NCBI GenBank assembly: GCA_010094045.1
Contig: ML986621.1
Coordinates: forward strand, 186,001 to 250,000
DNA length: 64,000 nucleotides
Source of the DNA: Lojkania enalia
Lineage: Eukaryota; Ascomycota; Dothideomycetes; Pleosporales
Direction: 5' to 3'
The position numbers and the translations under genes are program-made. A model generated the notes under the pieces. The model was not told the origin of the DNA, did not search any database, and saw only the letters and a program-made list of their open reading frames with translations. Numbering within the stretch: the stretch's first letter is position 1; each line of letters begins with the position of its first letter. Positions 1 to 11,700 of the stretch are shown one piece after another.

Positions 1-1574
1 ATGGGCAAACGGGAGGTTGCGTTGCCTAGAGGACGACGCCAAGGGAATATAAACGCGTTGAATCTGCTCTTTACGAAGATATGTCCGCACTGCGGTCATC
101 TCACTCCCGAGAGCGAGTGCTCCCTCCATATTCCAAGCTTTCTATTCCGTACGCACAATTCCACGTAATTTAAAGCCGCGAGAAATGCCCATTTTCGGTG
201 GCCTCCTTGGCCTTAGCGCTCGACTTCAGTAATTGATTGTCTTCTCACCGCCACACTTGCTTTACGGGCTTCTCCTTCACTCGTAGTCTGAGCTGCTCAC
301 ATTCCTTTATATAGAAATTTACTGTGCAATGCTGGGTGATCACCGAGCTGGGATTTGTCGCGTAAATTTAAAACCTCTCACCTACGAATGAAGGTCTCAA
401 GACCGGACAAATTTGCCACCTGCGCAACACGCAAATACATTGAAGCCGCGACCAATGGATCAGAAGCCGCCAAAAACACGTCTTCATAAGATAAAAGAGG
501 AGCCATTCATTCAATTATCATAGACGCTCACCATGACTTGGAGGTCTTTTGGATTTCCTTGGCGGAAGAATTAGGGGGAGAAAGCTGGGCTCGTTCCTCC
601 CGACATGAACGCTAAGAGTATAGGTTCGGGGTCCCAACGAGTGTGCCAAAAATTGTCTTTATGAGATAGAGTTGTGAGCCTCCCACGGGGCTTAGGAAGG
701 AAGGCGTTTCGAGCCTTCTAACCGCAGTGTCCTATCGTTGGATGGCGTTTTCGAGCTTCTGTGGGACTAGGAGACTGCTGCGTATAACTAGGGTTTGTGC
801 CGCATAGATAACCCTCGAGTTTCTTGGGGGACGCCTTTCTTTTGTCATTTTTTTTTTCCTAGTAAGAAACTTCGTATTTCGCGTGCCAGTTTTCTGATAA
901 TGGTCCGGTCGGTGGCTCTCAAGGAGTTAAAGTCGCACACTACGGGACTATGTTCTAGTAGCATCCATTGTTCTGCTTCTTCGTGTCCTTGTTCTTTTTA
1001 GATTTTCCTCCTCCTTTCTCCAGAACATTCATTGCAAGGAGCAGGAGAGGAAATAAGTGACGGCTAGTCGTGGAACTGCTGTGCTGGCCTTCCGTACCCA
1101 TCGATTCGGCGCCTTGTTCGCTCCGTTGACCGAAAGCCGAGAAAAGCCAACACAAGCATAGGGCGATGCTCCGGCAATATCCTGCGTGTATTGTGTTTTA
1201 TGCATCGAATCCAGGATGAGAACCATATCGCCCCACATGGTAAACTGCGGGGGCGGGGTCCTCTAGCTATCAGCCAAGCTACAAACATCTTAGAAGGACG
1301 AGTGTCTAGAGCTTTCTAGGTATAAGCTGAATCCTTACTTGCACATCACACGAATTGCCGAATCGTACAAGAACTAATTAGGTGTCAGGTTGCATTGGAA
1401 TCATGGGGTTTCTCGCACACAAAACCCCCACCCCCCGGGTGTCCAATGGCACGCTATTGCCGAACAGGTAGTGAGCTGCGATGTACAATATATTAAATAG
1501 GCGAACAATGCAAGATATTTCATTCAGTTCTTTACGACACTATTGAGGTTCAGCATAGCTATTTGACTCTCATA
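1..1574. other. Intergenic left edge
   Basis: No convincing gene is visible. Open frames here are short (under 75 codons), overlap on both strands and have no recognisable domain. A T-rich run lies near 845-860 and a C-rich run near 1428-1437. The last few hundred bases presumably hold the promoter of the dioxygenase gene that starts at 1575. Confidence 0.6.
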
Positions 1575-2649
1575 ATGCCAGGTCTACTTCAAGACACTCC
1601 CTTCCAAACCATCACGGTCAAGGAACTGCACCCCACTTATGTGGCCGAAATACATGGCGCAGACTTTGAGAACATGTCGGATGAGCAATTCAGAGAGATC
1701 AAGGCCGCCATGGCGAAAGTGAGCAACAACATCACCGTGCGACTGCCAGACTGACCCAACCCAGTACGGCGTCCTCGTCTTTCGCAAGACGGGCCTCACT
1801 GATGACCAGCACGTCGCCTTCTCCGCCCGAATTGGGGAGCTTGACAATGTGAAGCGCTACCTGACCGGTGGCCGGAAGTTGCGCTACAAGCACGTGGAAC
1901 TCTTCGATGCCGGGAACGTTGACGACGAAGGCAACGCTATCCACCCGGACTCCCCTCGATCACACTATAATAAAGGAAACGCCTTATTCCATGTCGACTC
2001 CTCGTTCAACCCGCGCCGAGCGAGCTGGTCACTGCTCCATGCAGTGAAGCTCCCACCTCCAGGAACGGGTGGCGAGACAGAGTTCGCGGACACCAGGACT
2101 GCGTGGGATGAGCTGGACGAGAACTTCAAGAAGGAACTGCTGAAGAAAAACTACATCGGTGCGCATACCTTGCTGCATTCGCGGAAGATGGGATCGCCCG
2201 AGTTCTTCAAGGACCTAGACCCGACGAGCCAGCCTATGACTCGACACAGGCTGGTGCAGATTCACGAGCCGTCCGGCCGTACCAATTTGTATATCGCAGC
2301 TCATTGCCACCATTTAGAGACTGATGATGGTCCGATCCCCAAGGAAGAATCCGATGCGCTGCTAAAGAAGCTTATGGACTACGTGACGCAGCCAAAATAT
2401 GTGATTAGTGTTGAGTGGCATCAAGAAGGCGACCTAGTAGCGTGGGACAACACGTGTGTTATGCACCGCGCAACGGGCGGTAGTTTTGAGGGGAAGTATA
2501 TCAGGGACATGAGAAGGACAACGGTCCACGACGACAGCCCAACTGCGTGGGGCCTGAACATAGGACAAGAGGCCCGAGGGTTCAATCTACAGAAAACAAT
2601 GGGGCAAGGGCAAGTCGAGGAGCCACAGGCTGTCAAGGCAAGTGCATGA
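1575..2649 (+). CDS. TauD/TfdA-family Fe(II)/2-oxoglutarate dioxygenase
   Basis: Predicted 342-residue non-heme iron, 2-oxoglutarate-dependent dioxygenase of the taurine / 2,4-D dioxygenase family, cytosolic. Two exons: 1575-1718 and 1765-2649, separated by a 46-nt intron (GTGAGC...CCCAG) in phase 0. The upstream in-frame TTG at 1563 is not a plausible start, so the ATG at 1575 is used. The facial triad is visible: an H-x-D motif (FHVDSSF, about H124/D126) and a distal His in VMHRATGG (about H282), followed by the Arg-rich RDMRR stretch expected to bind the 2-oxoglutarate carboxylate. The opening VKELHPTYVAEIHG and the WSLLHAVKLPPPGTGGETEFAD-like core fit the family. The family covers sulfonate and aryloxyacid catabolism and many fungal orphan oxygenases, so the substrate cannot be told. 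No biosynthetic neighbours are present. Confidence 0.88.
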
Positions 2650-2937
2650 AGCAACGGTTTGAGTTATAGGTATGTGATGTGTTTATCTAGTTGATTGACC
2701 TTGAAAGTGTTCGCAAAAACTCCGCTCCTGAAGTGTCCAACCCAAGGGTATCATCCATCTGATTCGGCGCATCGCGTTTGCGAAAAGACTGCCACCCACG
2801 TGATATTATTCGATAGCATCATAGTAATACAGACTGAACTCGAGCAGAACTGTGATAAATAGATTGGAGTAGGACTGCGAAATAACATGTAGAGCTATCC
2901 TATGACGTAAAGTCGTGAACAATCTAAAGTGAACTCT

Positions 2938-4956
2938 CTATTTGTTGGCGACAGCATCAGGAGTTGCCCTAGAGAGTGCTTCTCGCTGTCTTGAAGCGCC
3001 GATACCGCCCTGTGGTCCGGACTGGAGAACCGGCAAGAGAAGGGAAGCGCGCTCGTTCTGAGTCATGGTTATGAAATTCTTGTACATTAGAGAGTGATTC
3101 GGAGGAGTTGGTGGAGTCGAGATCAACCACTGTCTGTGTTGAATTGATTGGTGTGGATTCATCGCTCGATACGGACTTGTTCTCTGCGTGGTCTTTCGGG
3201 AAGGGCTCGTTGTATTCGACCTCGGAGGTGTCGCTAGCATAGCGGGAGTCGTGCGGTTTCCGGTGTTGCGACGCTTTGTTGGAGAAGGTTTAACACTAGG
3301 AGACTCACTTGCCGTTCGCTTTCGCCTTGGAGTCGACCTTGGGGTAGACTTTGGGAGGGCCTGAGGTGAAGACTCTGGTGTGATTTGAGACATGGTTCCT
3401 CGGGGAGGAGCCGGCACTTGTACAGGACCATACGACTCGAGTGCTACTTCCATCTTCTCCATTAGCTTCTTGTGTTCCAGGATACGTTTGACCCTCTCGC
3501 TCATTCCAGTTTTGAGAGGCAGCGTGTAGTAAACTTTCTGCCAAGGTGTCGCCTCGTTCATTGGATTGGGCTGATACATGACTCCCTTCTCTTCATCAAC
3601 CTCCCACCATACGCCATACTTCAGCTGAGTCGGGCTCAGCTTGCCAATTGCCTCCATATCATCTGGCGTGACACAGTAGGTAGTTGGATCGAAGTAACAA
3701 TCCGGTGCAAGAATACCATGCTGCGTTCTGAATTTCCTAAGGCGGTCCTTAAGAATGTGTTCCATCTGAACGCGGCCGAGCTCCATCGGGCCAACTCCGC
3801 CCTCATCCCACGAACTGAAGTTCATGCGTGCCCAGATATCAGTGAAGCGAATTCGGAGATCCATCGAAAACCAGTAGTGCAGGCGCCAACCCTCAACCGC
3901 TGTGCTGATATGTCGCGGAAGTATCTTGATGTTTCGAAGATGTTCTCCATTGACACCCAGAATCGGCTCTCCAGTTTCATGGTACAGGAATTCAAGGGGA
4001 GTGTAATCGAAATCGTAGTCGAGAAACATGCGGAGCTCATCAATGAAGGATGTGGGAAGAGGTAGATTGCCTTCGTGGAATGGAGCAAGCTCATTCTTTG
4101 CGTTGGTGCTGTTGATCTCAAAAGAGGTAATATCGTCCGGGTATTCGGGGTTCGAGGTGGGGGCAAAAACATAACCTGTGTTGAGGATTCCACGTGGCCA
4201 ATACCCGCTCGCGAAGGAAAAGTCACCGCAGGAGAGTAGAATGAGCTTGCATATGAGGTAATTGTAGACATTCTCCCTCTCTTCCTCCCAGAGGCAGCCG
4301 ACGTAGTACTTAGGGTCACGAGCTTCAGACTCAGAGAGAGGGATCTTTCCGGCTATGTCTTTGTGCAGTTCAAGAATGAGATGCTCGCCAAGTGGACGCG
4401 ACGATCCTGAAGTTTGGACCCGATGGGACTCGGATGTAGCAGCAGTAGATGTTTCGGCGGGAGCGAAATCGTATTGGAACCCCTCTACGAGCAAACTGTT
4501 GTCGAGCGCTTTCGGAGCAAGGTCACCTTGGAGACTCTCCGCGTCTTCGACTTGCCCGACCCATTGCGAAGAAGTTTGGAACAAACTGGTGTCCGGCGAC
4601 ATAGATTTTTCGTTTGAAGTGAGATCAACTTGGAGGCCTTCTGCGTCTTCGAATTGCTTGACCCATGGTTCAGACGTTTGGAGCGGACTAGTGTCCGTCG
4701 CGGGAGACGTCTCGTTTAGAATGAGATTGTATTGGAGGCCCTCCGCTTGCGGGACCAATGGTGTAGAAGGATGGAGCAGAGTGGCCTCGGGTGCGATAGA
4801 TGTCTCCTTTGGAGTGAGACTATGATGGAGATCCTCCACGTCTTCAGCTTGTGAGACAGAAATTTGGCGAAGAGTGTCGGTAGACTCGGACAAGAAATCA
4901 ATAAGACTAGACTGCAACTCCTGCAGGAAGTCGCCATGCAATATAAATTTGGCCAT
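2938..4956 (-). CDS. Unknown large protein with degenerate N-terminal repeats and basic tail
   Basis: A 672-codon uninterrupted frame; family not recognised. Three regions can be seen. Residues about 38-185 contain four to five imperfect repeats of about 33 residues, each with an E-D/G-LQ-x-DL core followed by Ser/Thr/Pro-rich sequence. Residues about 190-530 form a mixed, aromatic-rich and probably globular region with many Trp/Tyr residues. Residues about 540-672 are Ser/Thr/Pro/Arg-rich with clusters such as TPRRKRT and SPTKRR that could be nuclear localisation signals. The ATG at 4956 is followed by MAKFILHGDF and is the first in frame. Antisense frames over it (3472-4065, 4355-4825) are shadows. 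A nuclear or chromatin-linked role is inference from the basic tail only. Confidence 0.72.
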   Translation of the reverse strand: MAKFILHGDFLQELQSSLIDFLSESTDTLRQISVSQAEDVEDLHHSLTPKETSIAPEATLLHPSTPLVPQAEGLQYNLILNETSPATDTSPLQTSEPWVKQFEDAEGLQVDLTSNEKSMSPDTSLFQTSSQWVGQVEDAESLQGDLAPKALDNSLLVEGFQYDFAPAETSTAATSESHRVQTSGSSRPLGEHLILELHKDIAGKIPLSESEARDPKYYVGCLWEEERENVYNYLICKLILLSCGDFSFASGYWPRGILNTGYVFAPTSNPEYPDDITSFEINSTNAKNELAPFHEGNLPLPTSFIDELRMFLDYDFDYTPLEFLYHETGEPILGVNGEHLRNIKILPRHISTAVEGWRLHYWFSMDLRIRFTDIWARMNFSSWDEGGVGPMELGRVQMEHILKDRLRKFRTQHGILAPDCYFDPTTYCVTPDDMEAIGKLSPTQLKYGVWWEVDEEKGVMYQPNPMNEATPWQKVYYTLPLKTGMSERVKRILEHKKLMEKMEVALESYGPVQVPAPPRGTMSQITPESSPQALPKSTPRSTPRRKRTASESPSVKPSPTKRRNTGNRTTPAMLATPPRSNTTSPSRKTTQRTSPYRAMNPHQSIQHRQWLISTPPTPPNHSLMYKNFITMTQNERASLLLPVLQSGPQGGIGASRQREALSRATPDAVANK

Positions 4957-6338
4957 GTTGATGCTGCTTCTCTCAAACTTGGGTGAGGAATCAATGTCGA
5001 ATTGTAGTGGCCGTGTCGAGAGTATGAGAGGTGGATGAGGGAAACGACGAAAGAATCTTTTGGTTGTTTTTGGGGGGGACTAGGGACATCACGTGTTCGC
5101 TCGCAGGTGAGAGGATAGTTCGTGTACAGGTGAAAGAGTTCAGTCTCGTGGGTGAGAGAGTTAGCTAGCGAGTGGTGAGAGTGTGCATTCCTAGACCGAC
5201 AAAATCTTAGATGACTAATTAAACTGGTTGTTCCCTATTTGTAGAAATAGTATACAGTGATTTTGTCTTGAAAAAGAGCTTCACGGTCTTCATTTCCACA
5301 TAAGGTAGTGGTCACGCAGAAATACGTACACACTTGGCTCAATATCAATGCTTCAGTAAGAATTACTCTTCCAGTTACCTCAATAATGGCTTTCTGGTTT
5401 TTCATCATCTTCATGGTTCCTGTGGCACAGCTGCTGTTCGTCTCCATGGGCGTTTTGGCCATTACAGGAACGCCAAGCTTCTTCGACACGATTACGAAGT
5501 TGAGTGGACTATTTTTCAATTGGCGTTCGCACGGCAAGGGAAATATTTGTAGACCAACACAAGCTAGCAAAATTATGTTCATTGTCGCACCTACGGTATG
5601 ATGGAGGTATGTACATGCGTCAATGTATTTTTTTTTTTTTTGGATGGAAGACTCGAATGTCCATCCAGTTACTGTCACATCTAAGAACACGCAAAATTCA
5701 TGTGGTGAGATGCGAATCTTGTCTCAGGGATGGAGATGAGGAGCTGAACTGCTTGATTGAAGATGGCCAGCGGGCCATATTTATGTACATGAAAAAGGGG
5801 TATATCAGCTGATATCCAGCGTGATATCCGGCGTGATATCGACCGTGATATCGTACGTCGATATCTGATACAGCTCGGCAGACTAGCCAAAATCCCCATA
5901 ACAATTCAAGCCAAGCTCTTTTTTACCACCTTGAAATTACACTCGATTCTCAATAACTGCGATATTCTTCGCCAGTCAGAGTACGCGGTTGAGGACGCAA
6001 ATGTGAAGCAAGCCTTATGCAAACTCTAGCATAGTACAAGAAAACTACAAAATTGTCCTCCATCATCTAAACACGCACGATTAGATCTCTTTTCACCAAT
6101 CGCATTGCATCCGCGGCAAGCACCAATAACGTTTTTCGTGTCTTGCCGACACTTAGTAGGTACTACGATCCTCCGCCTCCACCTAGATGTATTTGCTCCT
6201 TAGGAATACTAGGAGCTTATTTAACTCTCCTCCCGACTCAAAATAACGGCTTCTTCCTCTTTAAGATTTTTGGCCATTCTCACGATTGTTCCGCTCGTTA
6301 AGAATGCTGTTCTCCGTCAGTGACAGCACAGTGGGTGT
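4957..6338. other. Intergenic region before the transposon island
   Basis: Several overlapping short frames occur (for example 5308-5601 plus and 5235-5690 minus) without domain or splice support. A poly-T run lies near 5629-5641. The one notable structure is the 12-bp-phased GATATC array at 5811-5865, listed separately. From about 6000 the sequence becomes AT-rich and grades into repeats. Confidence 0.5.
5811..5865. repeat. Short tandem array of GATATC every 12 bp
   Basis: GATATC occurs at 5811, 5823, 5835 and 5847, exactly 12 bp apart, and again at 5860, 13 bp on. The units read GATATC-NNN-CGT: the hexamer and the CGT are fixed while the three middle bases vary. Each hexamer is a palindrome. 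This is either a 12-bp minisatellite with degenerate centres or an array of binding sites. Confidence 0.85.
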
Positions 6339-6487
6339 TGTCGCGTATCAGGGAGCACCAATCGCTGAGGCAAATATTGATGTATTGAAGGAGGGTAAGT
6401 GGCCTGCCTCGCTAGAAGCTGGCAATGGCGAGACTATATAGGCCTGAAAACAGACCAACTACAATAGGATAGTAGAAACATGTGACA
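6339..6487 (+). repeat. 149-bp LTR-like repeat, copy 1
   Basis: Starts TGTCGCG and ends TGTGACA, giving the 5'-TG...CA-3' ends typical of LTRs. It is about 95% identical by eye to the copy at 7096-7244 and exactly the same length. A TATA-like ACTATATAGG lies about 55 bp before its 3' end. The flanking bases (GGTGT and AAAGC) do not form a target-site duplication, so this copy may be one LTR of an eroded element or may have been rearranged. Confidence 0.7.
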
Positions 6488-6924
6488 AAAGCTTTACTAC
6501 AATAGTGTTTCGAAATATTTGCAGGCTCCGATACTAGTAAATCTCCTTTTGCATCCAGTATCCTATTGTAATTTTATTTCTCTTCGCATTTTTGAACTTC
6601 TTCTCCAAAAGCAATTGGTGGGCACACAAATTGAGGAGCTTTCCTTCTAATCCTCTATATTTTGCGTCCATCGTTTCTTCCAAAGTATTTAACAATATGT
6701 CAGATTGTGGCAAAGAATATGACTGAGCAATCTCGTCGCTCCGACCTAGCTGCTCTTGTAGGAGAATTACTTGTAGCTTGAAGTTATGGACCCGGCTTGA
6801 GAATCACGAAGTTCCACATGACGAAGTTCTTCCTCTAGGGGAATTTCACCGAGATATTCTTCAAGTTTGTTAACCTGAGCAAAGGTTAACCTTCTGCTCT
6901 AGTCCATAATGTCGCTTATAATCT

Positions 6925-8724
6925 TACAAATAAGATAAGTAATAGGATTGGTCAGTGGAATACTGTCGAAGGTTGAAGAAATTGACAAACAGCTGCCTAC
7001 AATCACTTGGCAGGCGTATATTATACCACTTTTGCAGCTACTACCAATCCGACTGGGCTGAGTAGGCTACTCAGCGATCCACCGATACGAGTTCATGTCG
7101 CGTATCAGGGAGCATCAATTGCTGAGGCAAATATTGATGTATTGAAGGAGGGTAAGTGGCCTGCTTCGGCAGAAGCTGGCGATGGCGAGACTATATAGGC
7201 CTGAAAACAGATCAACTATAATAGGATAGTAGAAACATGTGACAGTTCATCGAGGTCAGCTACCACTGCCGAAGCAATGGAGAGATCTATCAAGCCATCC
7301 ATTTGGCCATAAATTCCGGAAGGTAACTGATATCGAGCTAGATAGTCGTTGGTCAAAGAACTATTTTGAAAAAGTAACAGGATCGTCTGGTACGACACAA
7401 GACGAGATACTACCTTTAATGTGGGTGTTTACCTACAAGTTTGATTAGGATGGATATATCTACAAATTCAAGGCTCCACTAGCAGCTAGGATATTTAGAT
7501 TCTTAATGGCGATTGCCACTCATTTTGATCTGCAGGCATATCAATACGGCATCCTCAATGCCTTCCTCAACACGGCGATTAATCGACCGATATACGTACG
7601 CACGCCAGGAAGATATATTAATCAATTGAAGGATATTCTGTGGCTCAAGAGGGCTCTATACGGCCTACAAGATGCGCTTCTAATGTGGTATAAACCACCT
7701 GAACGCGACTCTAATTAAGATGGGCTTGAAGCTAGTACTTGACACTCCCTATCTATATACCAGCGATTAATTGATCGTATTCTTCGTCGATAATATTGTA
7801 GTTCTAGTACACCCGTTGAATATCGATTGCTATCAACGATTCGATCAAGGATTGAAAAGCGCATACAACGCACACTGCCTCGGAAACATCAAATAGTTCC
7901 TTCCTCTACGAGTACTAAGGGATATTGACGAAGGATTGATCTGGCTAATTCAAGATTCATTTATCGACAAAGTTGCTGCCAAATTCGACCTTGACCAAGA
8001 ACTACCATATCCTACTGTCCCTCGTGGAAATCAGGAAGCTCCAAGGCAGAAAGCAGCCAGGCTCGCACCCATGTAAATCAGAAGCTAGTAGGATTCTTGG
8101 GATATATATCGACATTCACTAGGCCAGATATATCAAGGGCTCACTCAATACTCGCTCGACACCTGCAGAATCCAGGGCAAAAACGCCTATACGCGGTGAA
8201 GCATGTGTAGAGGTATCTGATTAGTGCTAAGGACCTCGCGATAAGTGCTTTAGCAAGGAGACGGGAAAATATTACGTATATTAGCAGATTGACTTATCCT
8301 AATTCTGACTCGAATCCTGATATCAAACTGCTGTTCTATAGAGTATCAGATGCTACCTTTACGGACGATCTAATACGTGTAGGAGCTTATATAGATATCT
8401 ATTTAAGCTATACGGGATGACTATCGATTAGAAATCGACTGTACAACAATAAATAACTAAACTAACTATAGAAGTAGAACTATTAGCTCTATTAACTACT
8501 AATACGGAGATGGAATAGTTAAACCGAATATTCGACTAAATACGATATTATCCTAATATTATATCAACTCTATACTATAATAATCGACAGATAGTAAATA
8601 TTGTTAATAAATATAAGAGTGAATTTAATAATAAGCTATACTATATTAATATCTATTAGATACCTACTAATAGACTTACTAAAACCTTTATATAGTAAGA
8701 GTATAATTAATTTATTAATTAGAT
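6925..8724 (+). mobile_element. Ty1/Copia retrotransposon fragment, reverse transcriptase to RNase H (decayed)
   Basis: Truncated Copia pol in sense orientation. The frame at 7506-7718 shows reverse-transcriptase signatures (AFLNTAINRPIYVRTPG and LKRALYGLQDALLMWY). Just downstream the catalytic V-D-D reads F-V-D-N, a G-to-A change at an active-site Asp. RNase H and the terminal pol motif (IPTNRLTKTF-like) can be followed to about 8690 through many TAA/TAG codons. Homology to the inverted copy starts near 6925 and runs to 8724. No gag, integrase or 3' LTR is present. The region from about 8400 is extremely AT-rich, as expected of RIP. It is interrupted at 7096-7244 by a 149-bp insertion. Confidence 0.85.
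7096..7244 (+). mobile_element. 149-bp solo-LTR-like insertion with 5-bp target duplication
   Basis: Second copy of the 149-bp TG...CA repeat. It is flanked by a perfect direct repeat GTTCA (7091-7095 and 7245-7249). In the inverted Copia copy the same place is uninterrupted and has a single GTTCA (TGAAC at 10325-10329 on the plus strand), so filled and empty sites lie in the same window. A 5-bp duplication and TG/CA ends indicate integrase-mediated insertion of an LTR element, followed by LTR-LTR recombination to a solo LTR. A small non-autonomous TRIM-like element is the alternative. Confidence 0.8.
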
Positions 8725-8740
8725 CGGTTTAATAGATATA

Positions 8741-11700
8741 ATCTAATTAATAAATTGCTTATATTTCTACTATAAAAGACTTTTACTAAGTTTATTAGTA
8801 GATATCTAATAGGTAGATTTCTATTTAATCTATAATCTTCCTTAATTCCTCTTTAATAGATATTAAAATAATATATTTTAATATTAACTTTACTCTTATA
8901 TTTATTATTAATATCTACTATTAACTAATTATTATAGTATAGAGTTAATATAATATTAGGATAATATTGTATTTAGTTAAATATTCGGTTTAACTATTCT
9001 ATCTCTATATTAGTAGTTAATAGAGCTAATAGCTCTACTCCTATAGTTGATTTAGTTATTTATTATTGTACAGTTAATTTCTAATTAATAGGCATCTTAT
9101 ATAGCTTAAATAGATATCTATATAAGCTTCTATATATATTAGAATCGCCTATAAAGGTAGCATCTAGTACTCTATAAAATAGCGGTTCGATATTAAGATT
9201 TGTATTAAGATTAGGATTAGTTAATCTGCTAATATATGTAACATTTTCCCTTCTCCTTACTAAAGCGCTTCTTACGAGGTTCTTAGTACCGATTAGGTAA
9301 TTCTATATATGCTTTCGCCGCGTATAGATGTTTTTGCCCTGGATTCTGCAAGTGTCGAGCGAGTATTAAGTGGGCCCTTGATACATCTAGCTTAGTGAAT
9401 GTCGATATATATCCAAAGGATCTTACTAGCTACTGATATACATGGGTGCGAGCCTGATTGCTATCTTCCTTGCTTAGAGCTAGCTGATTTTCCACGAAAG
9501 GTACTGCAGGATATCGTGATTCTTTATTAAGATCGAATTTGGTAGTAACCTTGTCGATAAATGAATCTTAATCAGCTAGATCGATCCTTTGTTAATATTC
9601 CTTAGTGCTTGTATACTAAGGGATTGCTTGATATCTCCGAGGCAGCGTACATCATATGCACTTTGCAATCCTTGATCGAATTGTCGATAGCAATCGATAT
9701 TTAACGGGTATACTAGAGCTATAATATCATCAACAAAGACGAATATGATCAATTGATTGCTCGTGTAAAGATAGAGAATATTAGGTACTGTCTTCATGCC
9801 TATTCTGATTAGGGTCGCTCTCAGGCAGTTATACCACGTCAGTAGTGCATCTCGTAGGCTATAGAGCCCTCTTGATCCGCAGAATATCTCCGAATCGATT
9901 GGTATATCTTTCTGGCGTGCGTACGTATATCGATCGATCCATTGTCGTACTGAGGATGGCATTGAGGATGTTACATTAATGTACCTGAATATCAAAGGCA
10001 GTAGCAATCGCCATTAAGAATCTGAATGTCCTGGCTGCTAGGGTAGCCGCGTAAGTGTCGCTTTATTCCTGCTGTAGGTCATTACGTACAACTAGTGGAG
10101 CCTTGAATTTGTAGATATATCCATCGCGATTAAGCTTGTAGGTAAACACGTATTTAAGGTAGTATCTTGTCCCATATCGTATCGGACGACGTTATTACTT
10201 TTTCAAAACAGATCTTTGGCCAACAGCTATCCAGCTCATATCAGCTACTTTCCGCAATTCATAGTCAAATGGATGGCTTGATAGATCTCTCTATTGCTTC
10301 AGCGGAGGTGGTAGCTGACTTCGTTGAACTCGTATTGGCGGATCACTGAGTAGCCTACTCAGCCTGGTCGGATTGGTAGCAGCTGTGAAGGCAGTATAAT
10401 ATACGCCTACTGAGTGATTATAGCCCGTGGTTCGTCGATTTCTTCGACCTTTGATAATATTACCCTAATCAATCCTATTACTTATCTCATTACGCGTTGG
10501 TGTGTTGTTCATTTGTCGATTTGGGGCCTATGCACCCTCTGGCAGCCTTTCCCACCCAGGAGGCAGATCGATATCGACCTCCGGCTCTCTAGAATCGATA
10601 GTTGGCGTATCGGTGGGCTGTAGTGTTAATTCAGGCGTAGGGAGATTGATTGATCAATCTTCTGGCTGATCGCCTAGTACCTCAGCACTGTCATCTGATA
10701 TCTGATCAATGTCCTGCCGAATCGTTTCCTGATTGCCATGCACCCCACTATTAACCTGAATTGATGGCCCGATTAATTGATCCATCTCTAGCTCCTGCAG
10801 ATCATTCGGCTTCTCGATATCTAATATCGATACGATATCCTTGGGCGACTCTCGATCTGTATTGGTATCGTCTGATTCATTTCCTTTTGATGGCCAAAAC
10901 GCTACATCGCGCATACGAAGAATACACCTAAGCGTCGGCATCCAGACTCGATATATATAGGTTGGATCGTCTCCTACTAAGTAGCCAATCAGAGCTCTGG
11001 ATTTCAGCTTCTCACGTGTCCTATTCTATTGTTGAGCACATACGATCTCAATCCAATCTGATTGTGATGAAATACTAGGGACTTTAAGCATTGAATAACC
11101 TTATAGGGAGTATGCCAATCAAAAGCCTTAGTTGGCGTACGACTGAGCAGATATATCGTAGTCATGAAGCATCCGTTCGATAGTTCCTTAGGTAGTTCTG
11201 CCTTGATTCTAATTGCTCGAGTTTTCTCGATAATCGGTCATCCTGCTCGCTCTGTGATACCATTTTGTTCCTCCCTATACACAACTCGAGGCCCTATACT
11301 GATACCGAGATGTTAAAATAGTATAAGTAGCTCGTTGTGCCCTCTTTCTCCATCTCATCATATTATAGCCACTTTTACTTGATATTAGCGTTTAATCATA
11401 GCGATTAATCGCTTAGCTGCAAGGAGAAGTGATGAAGCGTTCTTGTTCGATAGGCAGATGCCTTCATGCCATTTGCTATATTGATCGACTACGTGGAATA
11501 GCTAGATATCGCTATTATAGTATGGTTGATTCCTCTCCCTCAGTTGGATCAGACCAACAACGATACGATATAAGGGCCTTGTAGCCGGCTTTATTGGAGG
11601 TCGGTAACAGATTAGAATATGCCTGGTCAGCCATGATGGCTAGTGGCTGCCTCTCTTGACAAGATGGCTTTTCTCTCGATCCTTGGTACTTAGGAGAGTA

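Larger units (their letters stand above)
6925..10490. repeat. Large inverted repeat (two Copia 3' halves, tail to tail)
   Basis: The plus-strand arm 6925-8724 is repeated in reverse complement at 8741 to about 10490. The innermost arm sequences match (AATTAGAT / ATCTAATT) around a 16-bp spacer at 8725-8740. Arms differ by transitions and by the 149-bp insertion in the left arm. Both arms end at the same point just after the end of pol, where the 3' LTR would begin. Confidence 0.85.

Noticed and set aside
3472..4825. Long plus-strand frames of 156-197 codons
   Set aside because: Antisense shadows of the 672-codon gene on the minus strand; no domains or splice signals.
6339..7244. 149-bp repeats as coding sequence (a short frame at 7007-7198 runs into one)
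   Set aside because: The frame is a chimera of Copia pol and the inserted LTR-like sequence; TG...CA ends and the GTTCA duplication explain the unit better.
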